Assembly: GCA_902806565.1 (NCBI GenBank)
Contig: CADCXA010000055.1
Span: 1,302,001-1,366,000, forward strand
Length of the DNA: 64,000 bases
From: Hypoxylon rubiginosum
Taxonomy: Eukaryota > Ascomycota > Sordariomycetes > Xylariales > Hypoxylaceae
Direction of reading: 5' to 3'
Below the pieces are notes generated by a model. That model was given only the letters and a program-made list of their open reading frames with translations. It was not told the DNA's origin and searched no databases. The position numbers and the translations under genes are program-made. How positions within the stretch are numbered: the first letter of the stretch is position 1; every line of letters begins with the position of its first letter. Below, piece by piece: positions 35,965 to 45,387 of the stretch.

Positions 35965-36825
35965 CTAGCAAAACTTGTGCCATTTCTCGTTGAACGCGGC
36001 CATCGTTATGCGAAAACGTCTGTCACATCCAGGGCCTAGCCAGAAGCGCACGTCGAGCTGTCCTTGGGACCAGTCGGGTAGGTCCGCAGCGCGAGCGTTC
36101 ATGCGTATGAGCATCGACTCCTTCTCCCAGGCCTTGAGCTTCTCGAGACCGACCGGCTCCAGCTCGTCCCACTTGCCCCGGTTCGCGTGTAACCAAGAGT
36201 CGTTGGTTTGGTCGACAGAGTGACTGAACCAGCCCTTAACGTGCAGGCTGTCGATGGAGGCCACAATGGCCTCCACATCTCGGAATTCGAGGACAAAGAA
36301 GGTCTTTTCGCTCGCGGGCCTGACCTCCCGGTCTTGGACGTAGTTAGTAAGCTCCCACAGGAGCGGCGTGGAGTACCACCGGCGTCGCTTTGTGTCGTTC
36401 CACGCGTCGCTCATCTTCACCAGCTGAGCGGTGTCGTACGATCTCGGGTCATCCCCGAGGCGCACGCCTTGCTGGACCAGCTTGGCGAGGCTTTGCTGGT
36501 CCAGGGGGCCGATGGGGAGGATATGGCCTTCAACCCGCAGGGTGATGGCGTACTGGAGAGCGTCCCGAAGCTTCACGATGTCGCCGCCGAACGCCGCGTG
36601 AGGGAGGATCCCGCACAGCTCCTCGAGGATGTTGTCCTCGTCGGTCGGGTCGATTCGCAAGCCCCAGTTGAAGAGGTCGTAAGGGCTGCACTTGTAGAGG
36701 CTGACCATCATCTTCCAGAACTCGGGCAGGTTTTCTAAGTTGTCGATTCTCTGTGCGAGCCATTCATCATGACAAGGAAGCCAAAATGTTCTAGGCGTTC
36801 GGATCATTGCACCGTTGCTAGGCAT
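35965..36825 (-). CDS. Protein of unknown function, 286 residues
   Basis: Uninterrupted frame of 287 codons from ATG 36825 to TAG, with balanced amino-acid composition and no low complexity; this supports a real gene. It is rich in Trp (about a dozen), for example FWLPCHDEWLAQRIDNL, NDTKRRRWYSTPLLWEL, VKGWFSHSVD and VRFWLGPGCDRRFRI. It has no signal peptide, membrane segment or catalytic motif that I recognise. The end (FNEKWHKFC) is abrupt. A further exon on either side cannot be excluded. It lies on the same strand as the P450 but 560 bp away. Confidence 0.6.
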   Translation of the reverse strand: MPSNGAMIRTPRTFWLPCHDEWLAQRIDNLENLPEFWKMMVSLYKCSPYDLFNWGLRIDPTDEDNILEELCGILPHAAFGGDIVKLRDALQYAITLRVEGHILPIGPLDQQSLAKLVQQGVRLGDDPRSYDTAQLVKMSDAWNDTKRRRWYSTPLLWELTNYVQDREVRPASEKTFFVLEFRDVEAIVASIDSLHVKGWFSHSVDQTNDSWLHANRGKWDELEPVGLEKLKAWEKESMLIRMNARAADLPDWSQGQLDVRFWLGPGCDRRFRITMAAFNEKWHKFC

Positions 36826-37947
36826 ATAAAGGCTAGATCTAACATCCCGTTAACTTTCCTAGGTATGTTAGGTATGTAATGGTGTTTTCACTCACGGGGG
36901 GGGATTGGAGATGAGAAATGGAGGCATCTTGGATCGCTGATGTTCTCAGTGCATGGGGTTTAGTGTATTGTTTGTGATACTACAGCCTATATCCAGACTC
37001 GACAAATGCAGATAGTTGTTATCCTAGGTATGGAAGTCCGCCAAGGTGCTGGTATTGTTGGCGTAGGTGTCTCAAGAGGGCGTTGCTAACTTCGTTGGGT
37101 GAACTCTCACTCTGTTGATCTTGGAAGTTCGACCTAAACGCGCTATGATCTCGTCAGAAAAATGAGAAAAGGAAATAAAGGAATATTTGGATCAGGATTT
37201 GCAACTTACTTGGGTTTACAGATGTGATCGGCTTCTCGTAAGACGCGATTTAAAGCTTGAGTTGGTCGCGTACCTAGAAACACACTTAGGGTTCGTCCTT
37301 GCCTACGTTATTTGCTGCGGTGCAAAATGTTCTCAAGTGCAACGGTATCTAGGAGGGAATGAGCGGTAGCTACGCTTGCAGCGAGTGGACCGTTCATGGC
37401 ACTGATACGACGAGGAAAACGTGATAAGTTAGTAGATAACGTACCGTTTGATCAAGTAGTGGCCAAGAAGTATCCTTGGGCAGATGAGTCGTAGACAGTA
37501 GTCGAACCAAGTGTCTTGGAAGGCAACTACAGCGTTGGGGGAGATGTGAAGAATTTGTGGTGACTTGAGACGTACTCAAAGGTACTGCCGTTTCCTCCCT
37601 GATTACAATACCAGAAGTTAGTAGAGTTTGGGCTCAGTTGTGGCAAGTCTGTTCCTACCTTAGGTACAGTTAGGGCCGACAGTCAGTTCGTGGGGTGCTT
37701 CGAGAAACCGCTTTGGCACTTGCCGTGTTAGACTCTAGAGCAGTACAGGTTGAAACCCCGCCTACTATTTCTCGCGTACAGTGTGTGGACTAGGCTTCGT
37801 GGCTTCTTCAAGTTCGGATACTTCTTCAGATGGTACATTCGAAAGCTCTAGACAGTGATTACACGACTCTTGTGGTATGAGTACAGTACGTAGCCTACCA
37901 TCCTATAGCCCTTCACCCATCTAGCGACCCTCGCTAGCATGCCCATC
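36826..37947. other. Intergenic region
   Basis: 1.1 kb with no recognisable coding sequence. It holds the promoter of the unknown gene and the 3' flank of the small charged protein. Confidence 0.5.
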
Positions 37948-38538
37948 TCAAGTTGCCATGCCAGCCCTAGCATCCCCTTCATCGGGTGCCCTGCCCTGCC
38001 TTCTATCCTCCTTGATCGCATCCCTCTTCGAAGCTTGTTCTTGCTTCTTCCTGCTCCAGATGTTAGCACTCCTTCCCACTCGCATACATAGCACGCATCC
38101 ATGGCACGCATCCATAGCGCGCATCCATAGCACATCTATTCAAACATACCGGTCAAGGTCACTTGCCAAATCCGGCTGGGAGCCGGTGGCCCCGGGCTTG
38201 CGCGCGACGACATCCGCCACGTCACCTTCCCCGGGCGCGCGCATCTGGTCGCCCTCGAGCTCGCGGCCGCGGCCGACCTGCTCCTGGGTGCGGCCGTACT
38301 TCTCCTCTCCGGCGGGCGCGCCGCGGATCCCGTATCCCAGGCTCGACGGCACGGCATCGGCCCCGGCTTGGCCCGACGACGACCGGCCGGCCGGGACCGG
38401 GAGACGTTCGTCGGTCGTCCGGCCGTGCACGTGATGGTGCTCCGTGCTGCGGCGCTCCGACGGGTTCGCGGAGGCCGGGTTGCCCCGAGTCTCGTACGCG
38501 GCGTCTTTGGGAGGTTGCGCAGGGCCTGAAGGATCCAT
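37948..38538 (-). CDS. Small hydrophilic conserved fungal protein
   Basis: Two exons, 38538-38150 and 38050-37948, encode 163 residues; the 99-bp intron is phase 2 and splits an Arg codon. The joined text GEGDVADVVARKPGATGSQP, DLASDLDR, KKQEQASKRDAIKEDRRQGR is a pattern I associate with a family of small fungal hypothetical proteins (GEGEVADxVxRKPGA..DLDRKKAEQ..AREAIKEER). That match across the intron is the main evidence for this model. The protein is almost free of hydrophobic stretches, rich in Pro/Gly/Arg/Glu and probably disordered. Its function is unknown. The intron contains an exact-length tandem repeat (separate entry). Parts of the protein are covered by antisense frames that look spurious. 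Confidence 0.75.
38081..38132. repeat. 4 x 13-bp tandem repeat within an intron
   Basis: Four consecutive 13-mers: CGCATACATAGCA, CGCATCCATGGCA, CGCATCCATAGCG, CGCATCCATAGCA. They fill 52 of the 99 bp of the intron in the small-protein gene. Confidence 0.9.
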
Positions 38539-40193
38539 CTTGAATTAGGTACGTTTAATATGGCACAAGGAATGGACTATGCTAGTAGGTATTATCCTAG
38601 AGTATCATAGAACGAATAATATATAAAATGTTAAAGAATTCACTTGGCTATGAATTGGTTGTTATTATTTAAAACGTTAATTTTGCCCCGTGACGCAATG
38701 GCGAGTCTCTAAAGTCAATGACGTTGATGGGGCCCAGAATAGGAATTACCTAAGTACCTAGGTAGCCATTAAAGCCGCCCCAATTCTAAGCAGAGCGATT
38801 TCGATGCTTTGGAAATCATCCAATCAGAAATTCAATGTTAATTTAGTAATTATGTAAAAGCTGTAGCATTTCTATGTATTAGTTCAAAGGAATAGTGAGC
38901 GTGTATTGAAGGTGCATTAGGAGGTATGTGCTAACAGTCAGATAAAAAGGGGGCGTGGGGCGGGGTAAAGGGGGAGAGAAGAATTATCGAGATTAAAAAT
39001 AACCCCCCGAAAAAAGCTATAAAAACCATAGAACAACAGTCGTAGTCAGTGTGAAGGGGTGGTAGGAATTTTATACTTACTGGAGTTGTTTTGTAGGTAA
39101 TGGTGATGCCCAGGGAGGGCATCACCGAGATGATAGACTGCTGCATTGTAATTAGTGATGAACTGCTGTACCCTTCGGGTAGAAGGGTACAGCTCGAGGA
39201 TCTCTTTTGCTGGGTGAAAATCGCTGGATTGGTTTGAATTGGGTAAGAGTCGAAGTGAGGACCTACAGATCAATGTTAGCTATTGATAGGCGGTTGCAGC
39301 CACTTGACCCAGGAAAGTTAGGGACACGAAGAATAAGCTATACTCGAAGAGAAACCATCTTGTGCTACTATCTTCTTATAAAGGACGAGGTACTAGGGTT
39401 TACCAAACCAAGGACTGTAAAACATCATGATTGAAAGCTTCTATCATACGGGGCTACCATTATAACATACATCGATATGAACATACCTACAAGGAAAGCA
39501 CCAAGTAAGGCGAGGTCAATCCTACTACATCTTAGTTGGGGTTAATCTCCATGTCAACCCCCTATTCTCAAACAAACAGGGTTTGTGGCTCATACATATT
39601 CATCGCTCTCTAAATATATTCATTATTTTTCTAACAATACGCCTAAAGGTTTAATTTGAAGGGTGTTTGAGCCATACGATGGGCTCTATCTATCTACCGT
39701 CTGAAAAAAAGGAATGAAAAAGGAGAAAAAAACACGCACCCCGAATAAGGGGTTCACTACCTACAACCGAGAACTTCCCGTCTCACTGGCTTCTGAAAGA
39801 GGATTCTAACCAGCGAGATCCTATTATTCTACTTACTCTCGCCGGCAAGAGACCCAATTAGCGCAGAGTTGACGGACAACTACTGCTGCTCGATCGGATC
39901 GAGACGGCGGTAAGTATGCCACGTCGATGCGGGCAAGCTGGGAGATCGATAGCGTCCGTGATAATATCCGCCTATTTACAATCAACGCGACGATAATTTA
40001 AGCGAATCCGTCTCGAATCAAATGTGTCTTCATCGCGAATCTTCGTAGGTATATCAATCACCACAGTGACAGGTGCTCAGCTGCACATCAGATAGCGCAA
40101 CTAATCCCGTATCTAATCCCACACATCTGGTGCCTCATACATTCCTACATCTAATGCCTCATCCAATAATTCATCATATGCTGATTCCGCATC
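38539..40193. other. Intergenic region
   Basis: 1.65 kb with no recognisable coding sequence. It includes an AT-rich stretch at about 38,610-38,680 and one TACCTAGGTA site. Confidence 0.5.
38755..38764. repeat. TACCTAGGTA palindrome
   Basis: Perfect copy, about 220 bp upstream of the small-protein start. Confidence 0.9.
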
Positions 40194-42446
40194 TTATGAA
40201 GCCTCCAGTAATTGACGATCATTTCCCTCATCTCCCGATTCCATAAAGAATTCCTGATCTGATTGGCAAGGTCCTAGCCCGCCGTTTTTTATGAACGCTA
40301 GAGCGTCATGGAGTTTGGAGAGCTTCTCTGATTCCTCCTCTTTAATATCGTACTCTTGGTCTTCTCCGTCTTGAATATCTGCTGGATCCTCGCCGGCTAG
40401 TCTGCGCAGTGATTCCATGTAGCTGCGAGATCGAGGCCCTCTGGCGAGCACGCAGGGGATGTGAAACTCTTCCGTAGGTCGATCCTCGGGCTCGCTGTCC
40501 AGCCACCATCGCCTCACGAATCTCATGTAGTTTCTGCGGAGAGCAAGCTCGAAGGGAGATATGATCTCCGTGGATGGATTATGTCCTCTTCGGCATGTCT
40601 CGTATGGTCTGGGGTGGAATGGATCTGCTCCGAGCTCAATCAGCACCCGAACCACCTCCGTGTGGCCGGCTTCGAGGGCTCTCATCAGAGGTGTACCCAA
40701 CTTCTCATCTAATTCATTGATATCCATCCCGTGTTTGTGAAGGCGCCGAACAAGTAAAGTCCAACCACCAGCTGCAGCGATATGAAGCCAAAACGGTCTG
40801 GATGCATTTTTGAATGATAGGACGCCACGGGCGATTATTATGTGGCAATGTTTTATGTTGACTCCGTACAATGCGTCAAGGAAAAGAGACTCGAGTTGGT
40901 AGTTGTCAAGTCCCAAGTCGAGACAATTGATTAATACTTGATCATGATCCCTATCTAATTCCGAGTGGGCTCCAACCGTCTGTTGTGCCCAGCGGAAAGC
41001 CAACTCTTTTGCTTTGGGAGAAGTTGCACCGTGACGTATTAGTGTCGTGACTTTGTCCAGTTCTTGGCTATCGAGGCAATCCTCCAGGAGCTCGTCCAAG
41101 AATTCAGTACCGGTATGTGTATTATGGCGTTCTGCCAAGCGGATATATTTGGAAAAATTGCTGTCATCATCACAGGCAGTGCCCATAATAACGGGATGGA
41201 AATATTCACAATTGGTAATGAAGTGATGGAAAAAGTCCCGACCATTGGGATCCGGCGTATCTAGACGAGCACCTGCTGCGGCTAACAGACATGCCATCCC
41301 ACTCAAATCGTTTCCTGCACTAATGGAGGACCGTATCAGCTCAATTGGTGTCTGACCATCGCGTTCCCTTGGCTTGTGTACATCAGCCCCTGCTTTGAGT
41401 AGGCGATAAAACAATAATGTTGGAAATCTGTGGCCGATGGCTGCGGTAAGAGGCGTGTCCCCATTGTAGGGCTGATCTAGATCTGCTCCCTTCTTAATAA
41501 TGCTACGAAATATTCCTTCGAAATAAGGAGATGATGTTCTGAAGGGCGAATAGTAACGTATACACGCCATTAATGGAGATAACGCATCCTTGTTCGTTGG
41601 GTTGACTTTTGCTCCGAAACGTAGTAATAGTTGCGCAAGGTAAAAGTTGGCTTCCTGTATTGCCAATGTTAGAGGAGGACACAAGTCTGAACGTAGTTCC
41701 GCGTTGATATCTGCGCCAAGACTCAGTAATGTCCGTATCGTATGATCGCCTCTGTGCGAGCGTGTGGCCATTTGCAGAGGCGTCCTGGGTAAGAGCGATG
41801 TACCGAATTCGAATTCGATGATTTCGTCGACGTCGGCTCCTTTTGTCTCGACTAGGTACTTGACGACCTCATGGAGGTCATTATACGCAGCGAAGTGCAA
41901 AGCTGATTGGATGAATACTTCAAAATGAAAAGGTCTATCGCCCTTGAAGCGATACCTGGCATTGCGTGATAGTAGGGTTATTGCTGCTGTCTGTTTCTTT
42001 GCACGGAGTGCAGTATATAACGGCGAAAACTTGACATCCACGAAATCTCGATCTGGAGACTGAGAGGTAAGTACTTCTTCTGCATGCCCATCCACAGGCA
42101 CACCGTGATCGAGCAGCCAGGATATTGTGGTGCTATTATTTATCATGGCAGCTTCGTGTATAGGGCTGGGTCGTTCAGCAGAACCTAGCGGTAGTTCATA
42201 CTTAAAGGCCTTCTCTAGAACATCGATTCTATTCCTGCAAACAGCCCAAAAAACGGCTCCGGTATTCTGATCAAGCTCCCATAGCATTCGGTCGAATACG
42301 ACATGTAGTCGCCGACTGACGAGGGTTAACGACCTGAGGTATGGGTGAGGAGAGGTATAAAGTGATGGATAACCTCGGCTGCAGCTGCAAAAGCTAGCAA
42401 TCAATAGCAGGAGTTCGGTGGGCAAGTTGTCCAGTGCTGCCGCCAT
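40194..42446 (-). CDS. F-box-like protein with about 11 ankyrin repeats
   Basis: Single-exon gene of 750 residues. Residues about 4-60 (LDNLPTELLLLIASFCS .. YLRSLTLVSRRLHVVFDRML) have the Leu-Pro-x-Glu-(Leu/Ile)-Leu pattern of an F-box-like domain. About eleven ankyrin repeats follow, for example SPIHEAAMINN..LLDHGVPVDG, SALHFAAYNDLHEVVKYL, TPLQMATRSHR..LLSLGADINA, PPLTLAIQEANFYLAQLL, TPLTAAIGHRFPTLL and TPLMRALEAGHTEVVRVLI. The C-terminus is acidic. F-box/ankyrin proteins usually link target proteins to SCF ubiquitin ligases, and this family is large and lineage-expanded in Xylariales-like fungi. The substrate is unknown. Confidence 0.88.
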   Translation of the reverse strand: MAAALDNLPTELLLLIASFCSCSRGYPSLYTSPHPYLRSLTLVSRRLHVVFDRMLWELDQNTGAVFWAVCRNRIDVLEKAFKYELPLGSAERPSPIHEAAMINNSTTISWLLDHGVPVDGHAEEVLTSQSPDRDFVDVKFSPLYTALRAKKQTAAITLLSRNARYRFKGDRPFHFEVFIQSALHFAAYNDLHEVVKYLVETKGADVDEIIEFEFGTSLLPRTPLQMATRSHRGDHTIRTLLSLGADINAELRSDLCPPLTLAIQEANFYLAQLLLRFGAKVNPTNKDALSPLMACIRYYSPFRTSSPYFEGIFRSIIKKGADLDQPYNGDTPLTAAIGHRFPTLLFYRLLKAGADVHKPRERDGQTPIELIRSSISAGNDLSGMACLLAAAGARLDTPDPNGRDFFHHFITNCEYFHPVIMGTACDDDSNFSKYIRLAERHNTHTGTEFLDELLEDCLDSQELDKVTTLIRHGATSPKAKELAFRWAQQTVGAHSELDRDHDQVLINCLDLGLDNYQLESLFLDALYGVNIKHCHIIIARGVLSFKNASRPFWLHIAAAGGWTLLVRRLHKHGMDINELDEKLGTPLMRALEAGHTEVVRVLIELGADPFHPRPYETCRRGHNPSTEIISPFELALRRNYMRFVRRWWLDSEPEDRPTEEFHIPCVLARGPRSRSYMESLRRLAGEDPADIQDGEDQEYDIKEEESEKLSKLHDALAFIKNGGLGPCQSDQEFFMESGDEGNDRQLLEAS

Positions 42447-42675
42447 ATTTGTCTATCTATGTAAGACTAGTTTGTCGTAAAGGCTTTGGAGGCGTGAGGT
42501 TTTTAGTGTTGGAGTTGAGACTAAAGGTGTATGCCGTATATGGGGTGGAAGATGAAAACAAATTAGATTGTAGGCTAGATAGGTATGAGAAGTGTCCAAT
42601 AAGTCGGAGACGGATAGCCGTACTTATAAGTCGGGGGAAACGATAACAATGCTCACTGCTTGCTAGTTAGGTACC

Positions 42676-42693
42676 TACCTAGGTACCTAGGTA
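42676..42693. repeat. Two overlapping TACCTAGGTA palindromes
   Basis: Copies at 42676-42685 and 42684-42693, embedded in TTAGGTACCTACCTAGGTACCTAGGTAGGTA-like sequence, about 230 bp upstream of the ankyrin gene. Confidence 0.9.
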
Positions 42694-42710
42694 GGTATTG
42701 TTCAACAATC

Positions 42711-42736
42711 ACTTATTGTTCGAACTTATTGTTCGA
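42711..42736. repeat. 2 x 13-bp tandem ACTTATTGTTCGA
   Basis: Two exact adjacent copies. The related TATTGTTCAACAA lies directly upstream. Confidence 0.9.
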
Positions 42737-42960
42737 GCAACTTATCATTTGACAATGACTTGTTGGGAAACGTTTGTGTAATCCTACTGATCAATTACAG
42801 ACGAATACTGACGAGGATGAAAGGATTTTTCGACGTTCGATGATTTCTTTTTTCCTCTCTTTTAGTTAACAGAAACCGTTTCATAGTTGTTACAATCATT
42901 ATTAATCAAACAGAGCAATTATGCTGAGGATACTAACAAGTCTGTATAACTTGAGGATGT

Positions 42961-42996
42961 AATAGGTGAGATAATAGGTGAGACAATAGGTGAGAG
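42961..42996. repeat. 3 x 12-bp tandem AATAGGTGAGAN
   Basis: AATAGGTGAGAT, AATAGGTGAGAC, AATAGGTGAGAG in direct succession, 174 bp before the EIF1AD-like start codon. Confidence 0.9.
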
Positions 42997-43169
42997 GGTC
43001 GTTCTGATCTGATACCTAATAAATCATGATTACGTAAAAGATCCATACCTAGCATGAACCCCACTATAATTTTGAGGTGAGAATTTGGATTTGATCTGAA
43101 TTAAGAATGAAACTCTTTCGGCTCGCCTACCAAGAACTCACCCACTCGTAGATTCCCAGTGACCGAATC

Positions 43170-43632
43170 ATGGGCCGCCCAAAGCGAGACATACGCGCTG
43201 CCGCTGAGGAGTCAACTACTCCTCCGGACCAGCTCACGCCATCGCAGTCGGTCGCCAAGGTGGTCAAGGCCGAGGGCAACAGCCTCTACGCCTGCTACCT
43301 ACCAAACCAGCGCATCGTGCTCGTCGAGCTCGCAGCACGCTTCCGCAACACCATATGGATCAAGCGTGGGGGATACGTCCTGTTAGATCTGACTCCCTTC
43401 GAGGACCAGAAGGGCAAAGTGGAGGGCGAGATCGTGAACGTCGTCCGCGACGAGAAGGAATGGCGGAAGCAGAGCTACTGGTCAGTATGACTCGGCGTCA
43501 TTATCAAAATATGCTGAGCTCACCCTTGTGTCTAGGCCGAAAGAATTTCCTCGATCTACCTTTGGGGACGAGGAGGACGAAGACTCGAATGTGGGCAGAA
43601 TGCCACCATCGGACTCAGAAGATGAGGATTGA
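43170..43632 (+). CDS. EIF1AD-like S1/eIF1A-fold protein
   Basis: Two exons, 43170-43480 and 43536-43632, encode 135 residues; the 55-bp intron splits the Trp codon in QSYW-PKEFP. The OB-fold core is that of the eIF1A-domain protein EIF1AD: VAKVVKAEGNSLYACYLPNQ, VLVELAARFRNTIWIKRGGY, VLLDLTPFEDQKGKVEGEIV and VVRDEKEWRKQSYWP. The acidic tail EDEDSNVGRMPPSDSEDED is also usual. It is distinct from the true initiation factor eIF1A. Human EIF1AD is nuclear and linked to 40S ribosome maturation; the role here is inferred. Its stop codon is 13 bp from that of the convergent ALG3 gene, so the two 3' UTRs must overlap. Confidence 0.92.
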
Positions 43633-43645
43633 ATGTGTATTAAAC

Positions 43646-45074
43646 TCAAGTCTCTTTACGCTCCCGTGTAGAATAAGATAGTGGTGCAGGGGTCTCGCCG
43701 TTCCGGCTCGCTATCAAACCAACCGTTATGGCTAGCACGCCAACTACGACACCGGAACTTATGTTGGTGCTCGGGAAGACATTCCAAGCCCACTCTTGGG
43801 CAGCCCAGAGCCCATATTGTACGACCGGGTGAGCTCCGCTGCGCCAGAGGAGGTACGGGGTAGACCATGCGAGTAGGGAATAGAACTGATAATGTAGCGT
43901 ACGCGCGAAGAGGAGACCGATGACGTTTGCTGAGAGGATTGTGGTCATTACGTATTCGGGTGTCACGCGTGACGCTACTAGACGTTCCTCCTGGGGGCTG
44001 AAGGGCGATTTTAATTGCACGATTGGCGTAAGGATCGCATTCAGAGGCTTCCCGGCGGGCTTTAGCCACTTATTGACAATAAAGCCTGTCAAAACCAAAG
44101 CATGCATGGCGAGGAGGCTTAGAGAGAACGTCTTGCTCAGAAATATATCCTCTCCGACGAATCGCCAGTTGACGGTCCATTTGAAGAAGAATACTCTGGT
44201 GAACTCGAAGGCTTTGCTGATGTAGCCCCTTGCGTTCTCCTGCAGGAACGGCGTGGCGATGACAAGCTGGAGATTGGCCATGAGACCGGCGCATTTCAGA
44301 CTGCCCCAGAAACCCCGCCCTAGAAGTAAGATCGCCCCGATAGCCGGAAGGACTAGTAGCAATGACATCTTGATTCCTAAGCCCCATGCGTACGCAAGAG
44401 CACCGGCGGTCCAAAGTCGTCGTTGAAAGAGGTATATGGCGAGCCAGAGGAAAAAGGTAGCGAAGCAGTCGTTAAAACAGCGTAGCACGAAAACGCTATG
44501 GAGGCGTTTCGATAGAACTAGTAGGGGAAAGACGTAGGGAGGAACCTATGTTGTAGAGCTTCTGATTAGTAGATATCCACGATCTCACGATCAGGTAGCT
44601 AAGAGCCTACCTTAGCCTTCGAGTAGCAAGCCATCACCAGCGCTAGAGTTGCCATGTATAGAACCGCGAAGATCTGTTGCGCTAGGTGGATATTCTTGCC
44701 CTCATCCGTCAAGTAATAGAGCCCAGTGTACGTGTAGACATGCGCTGCCGGATAGACGAGGGGTCCGGTGCCTCCCTTGATGACAGTGTAGTCGTGTTCG
44801 CCCGACACATATTGCGCGACCTGTTCCATGTATGCCTTCCAGTCAATCTCGGTATCTGCAGAAGAGCTCGTCGTTAGCAAAGGTATTCCTCGACCCACGG
44901 AGCTAAGAGCTACGCAGACGTACAGGGGATCTTCCATATGACAAGCGCGCAAAGCACCGCGTCTAGAAGGAAGAGGGCGGGCGCGACGAGCTTCGACAGG
45001 GCATTGCGGCCATTGGCGACGTCGAAAGCCAGCGCCACGGCTTGCGATACGAGACTCGGGTCTTTATTCGCCAT
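43646..45074 (-). CDS. alg3: ALG3, dolichyl-P-Man alpha-1,3-mannosyltransferase
   Basis: ER-membrane enzyme that adds the sixth mannose (first luminal one, alpha-1,3) to Man5GlcNAc2-PP-dolichol using dolichyl-phosphate mannose, in N-glycan precursor synthesis. Exons 45074-44924, 44855-44611 and 44545-43646 give 431 residues; introns are 68 and 65 bp. The first luminal loop carries [13 protein letters not shown] and the [19 protein letters not shown] block, and exon 3 begins [26 protein letters not shown]. Further ALG3 blocks are [36 protein letters not shown] and [20 protein letters not shown]. About ten or more hydrophobic segments are visible. The start is [12 protein letters not shown] at 45074; the frame continues upstream but with no ATG. 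Confidence 0.95.
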
Positions 45075-45387
45075 GTTTTGGTTGTCGGCATTCTTGGGTA
45101 GAGAGAGAGAGATCTTGACGCGCTGGAGCGAAAGCTTCTGAGACACGCTGACACGTTACGTAAAGTGGGATGTCAATGTCAAACAGCAGGCATCAATCCA
45201 GTGACAGCTGTTTGCCAGCCGGCTATTATTCGGTGTAAATTACACCTAATGTACATGCTGCTTAGGAGGTAATAAAAGGGGGGGATTAAAGACATGTTTC
45301 TGTTGACGAATAATATTAAGCGATTTAATTATAATTATGCTTTATATACTTCCTACCTATCTCAATGTACCCGGACAGATCAAGAGC
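45075..45387. promoter_or_regulatory. ALG3 promoter and DAO 3' flank
   Basis: 313 bp. It includes an AT-rich segment at about 45,300-45,350 next to the oxidase 3' end. No coding sequence. Confidence 0.45.

Larger units (their letters stand above)
42447..43169. promoter_or_regulatory. Divergent promoter, ankyrin protein / EIF1AD-like
   Basis: 723 bp shared by two divergent genes. It is unusually rich in short exact repeats, listed separately: two overlapping TACCTAGGTA palindromes, a 2 x 13-bp and a 3 x 12-bp tandem. Confidence 0.6.
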
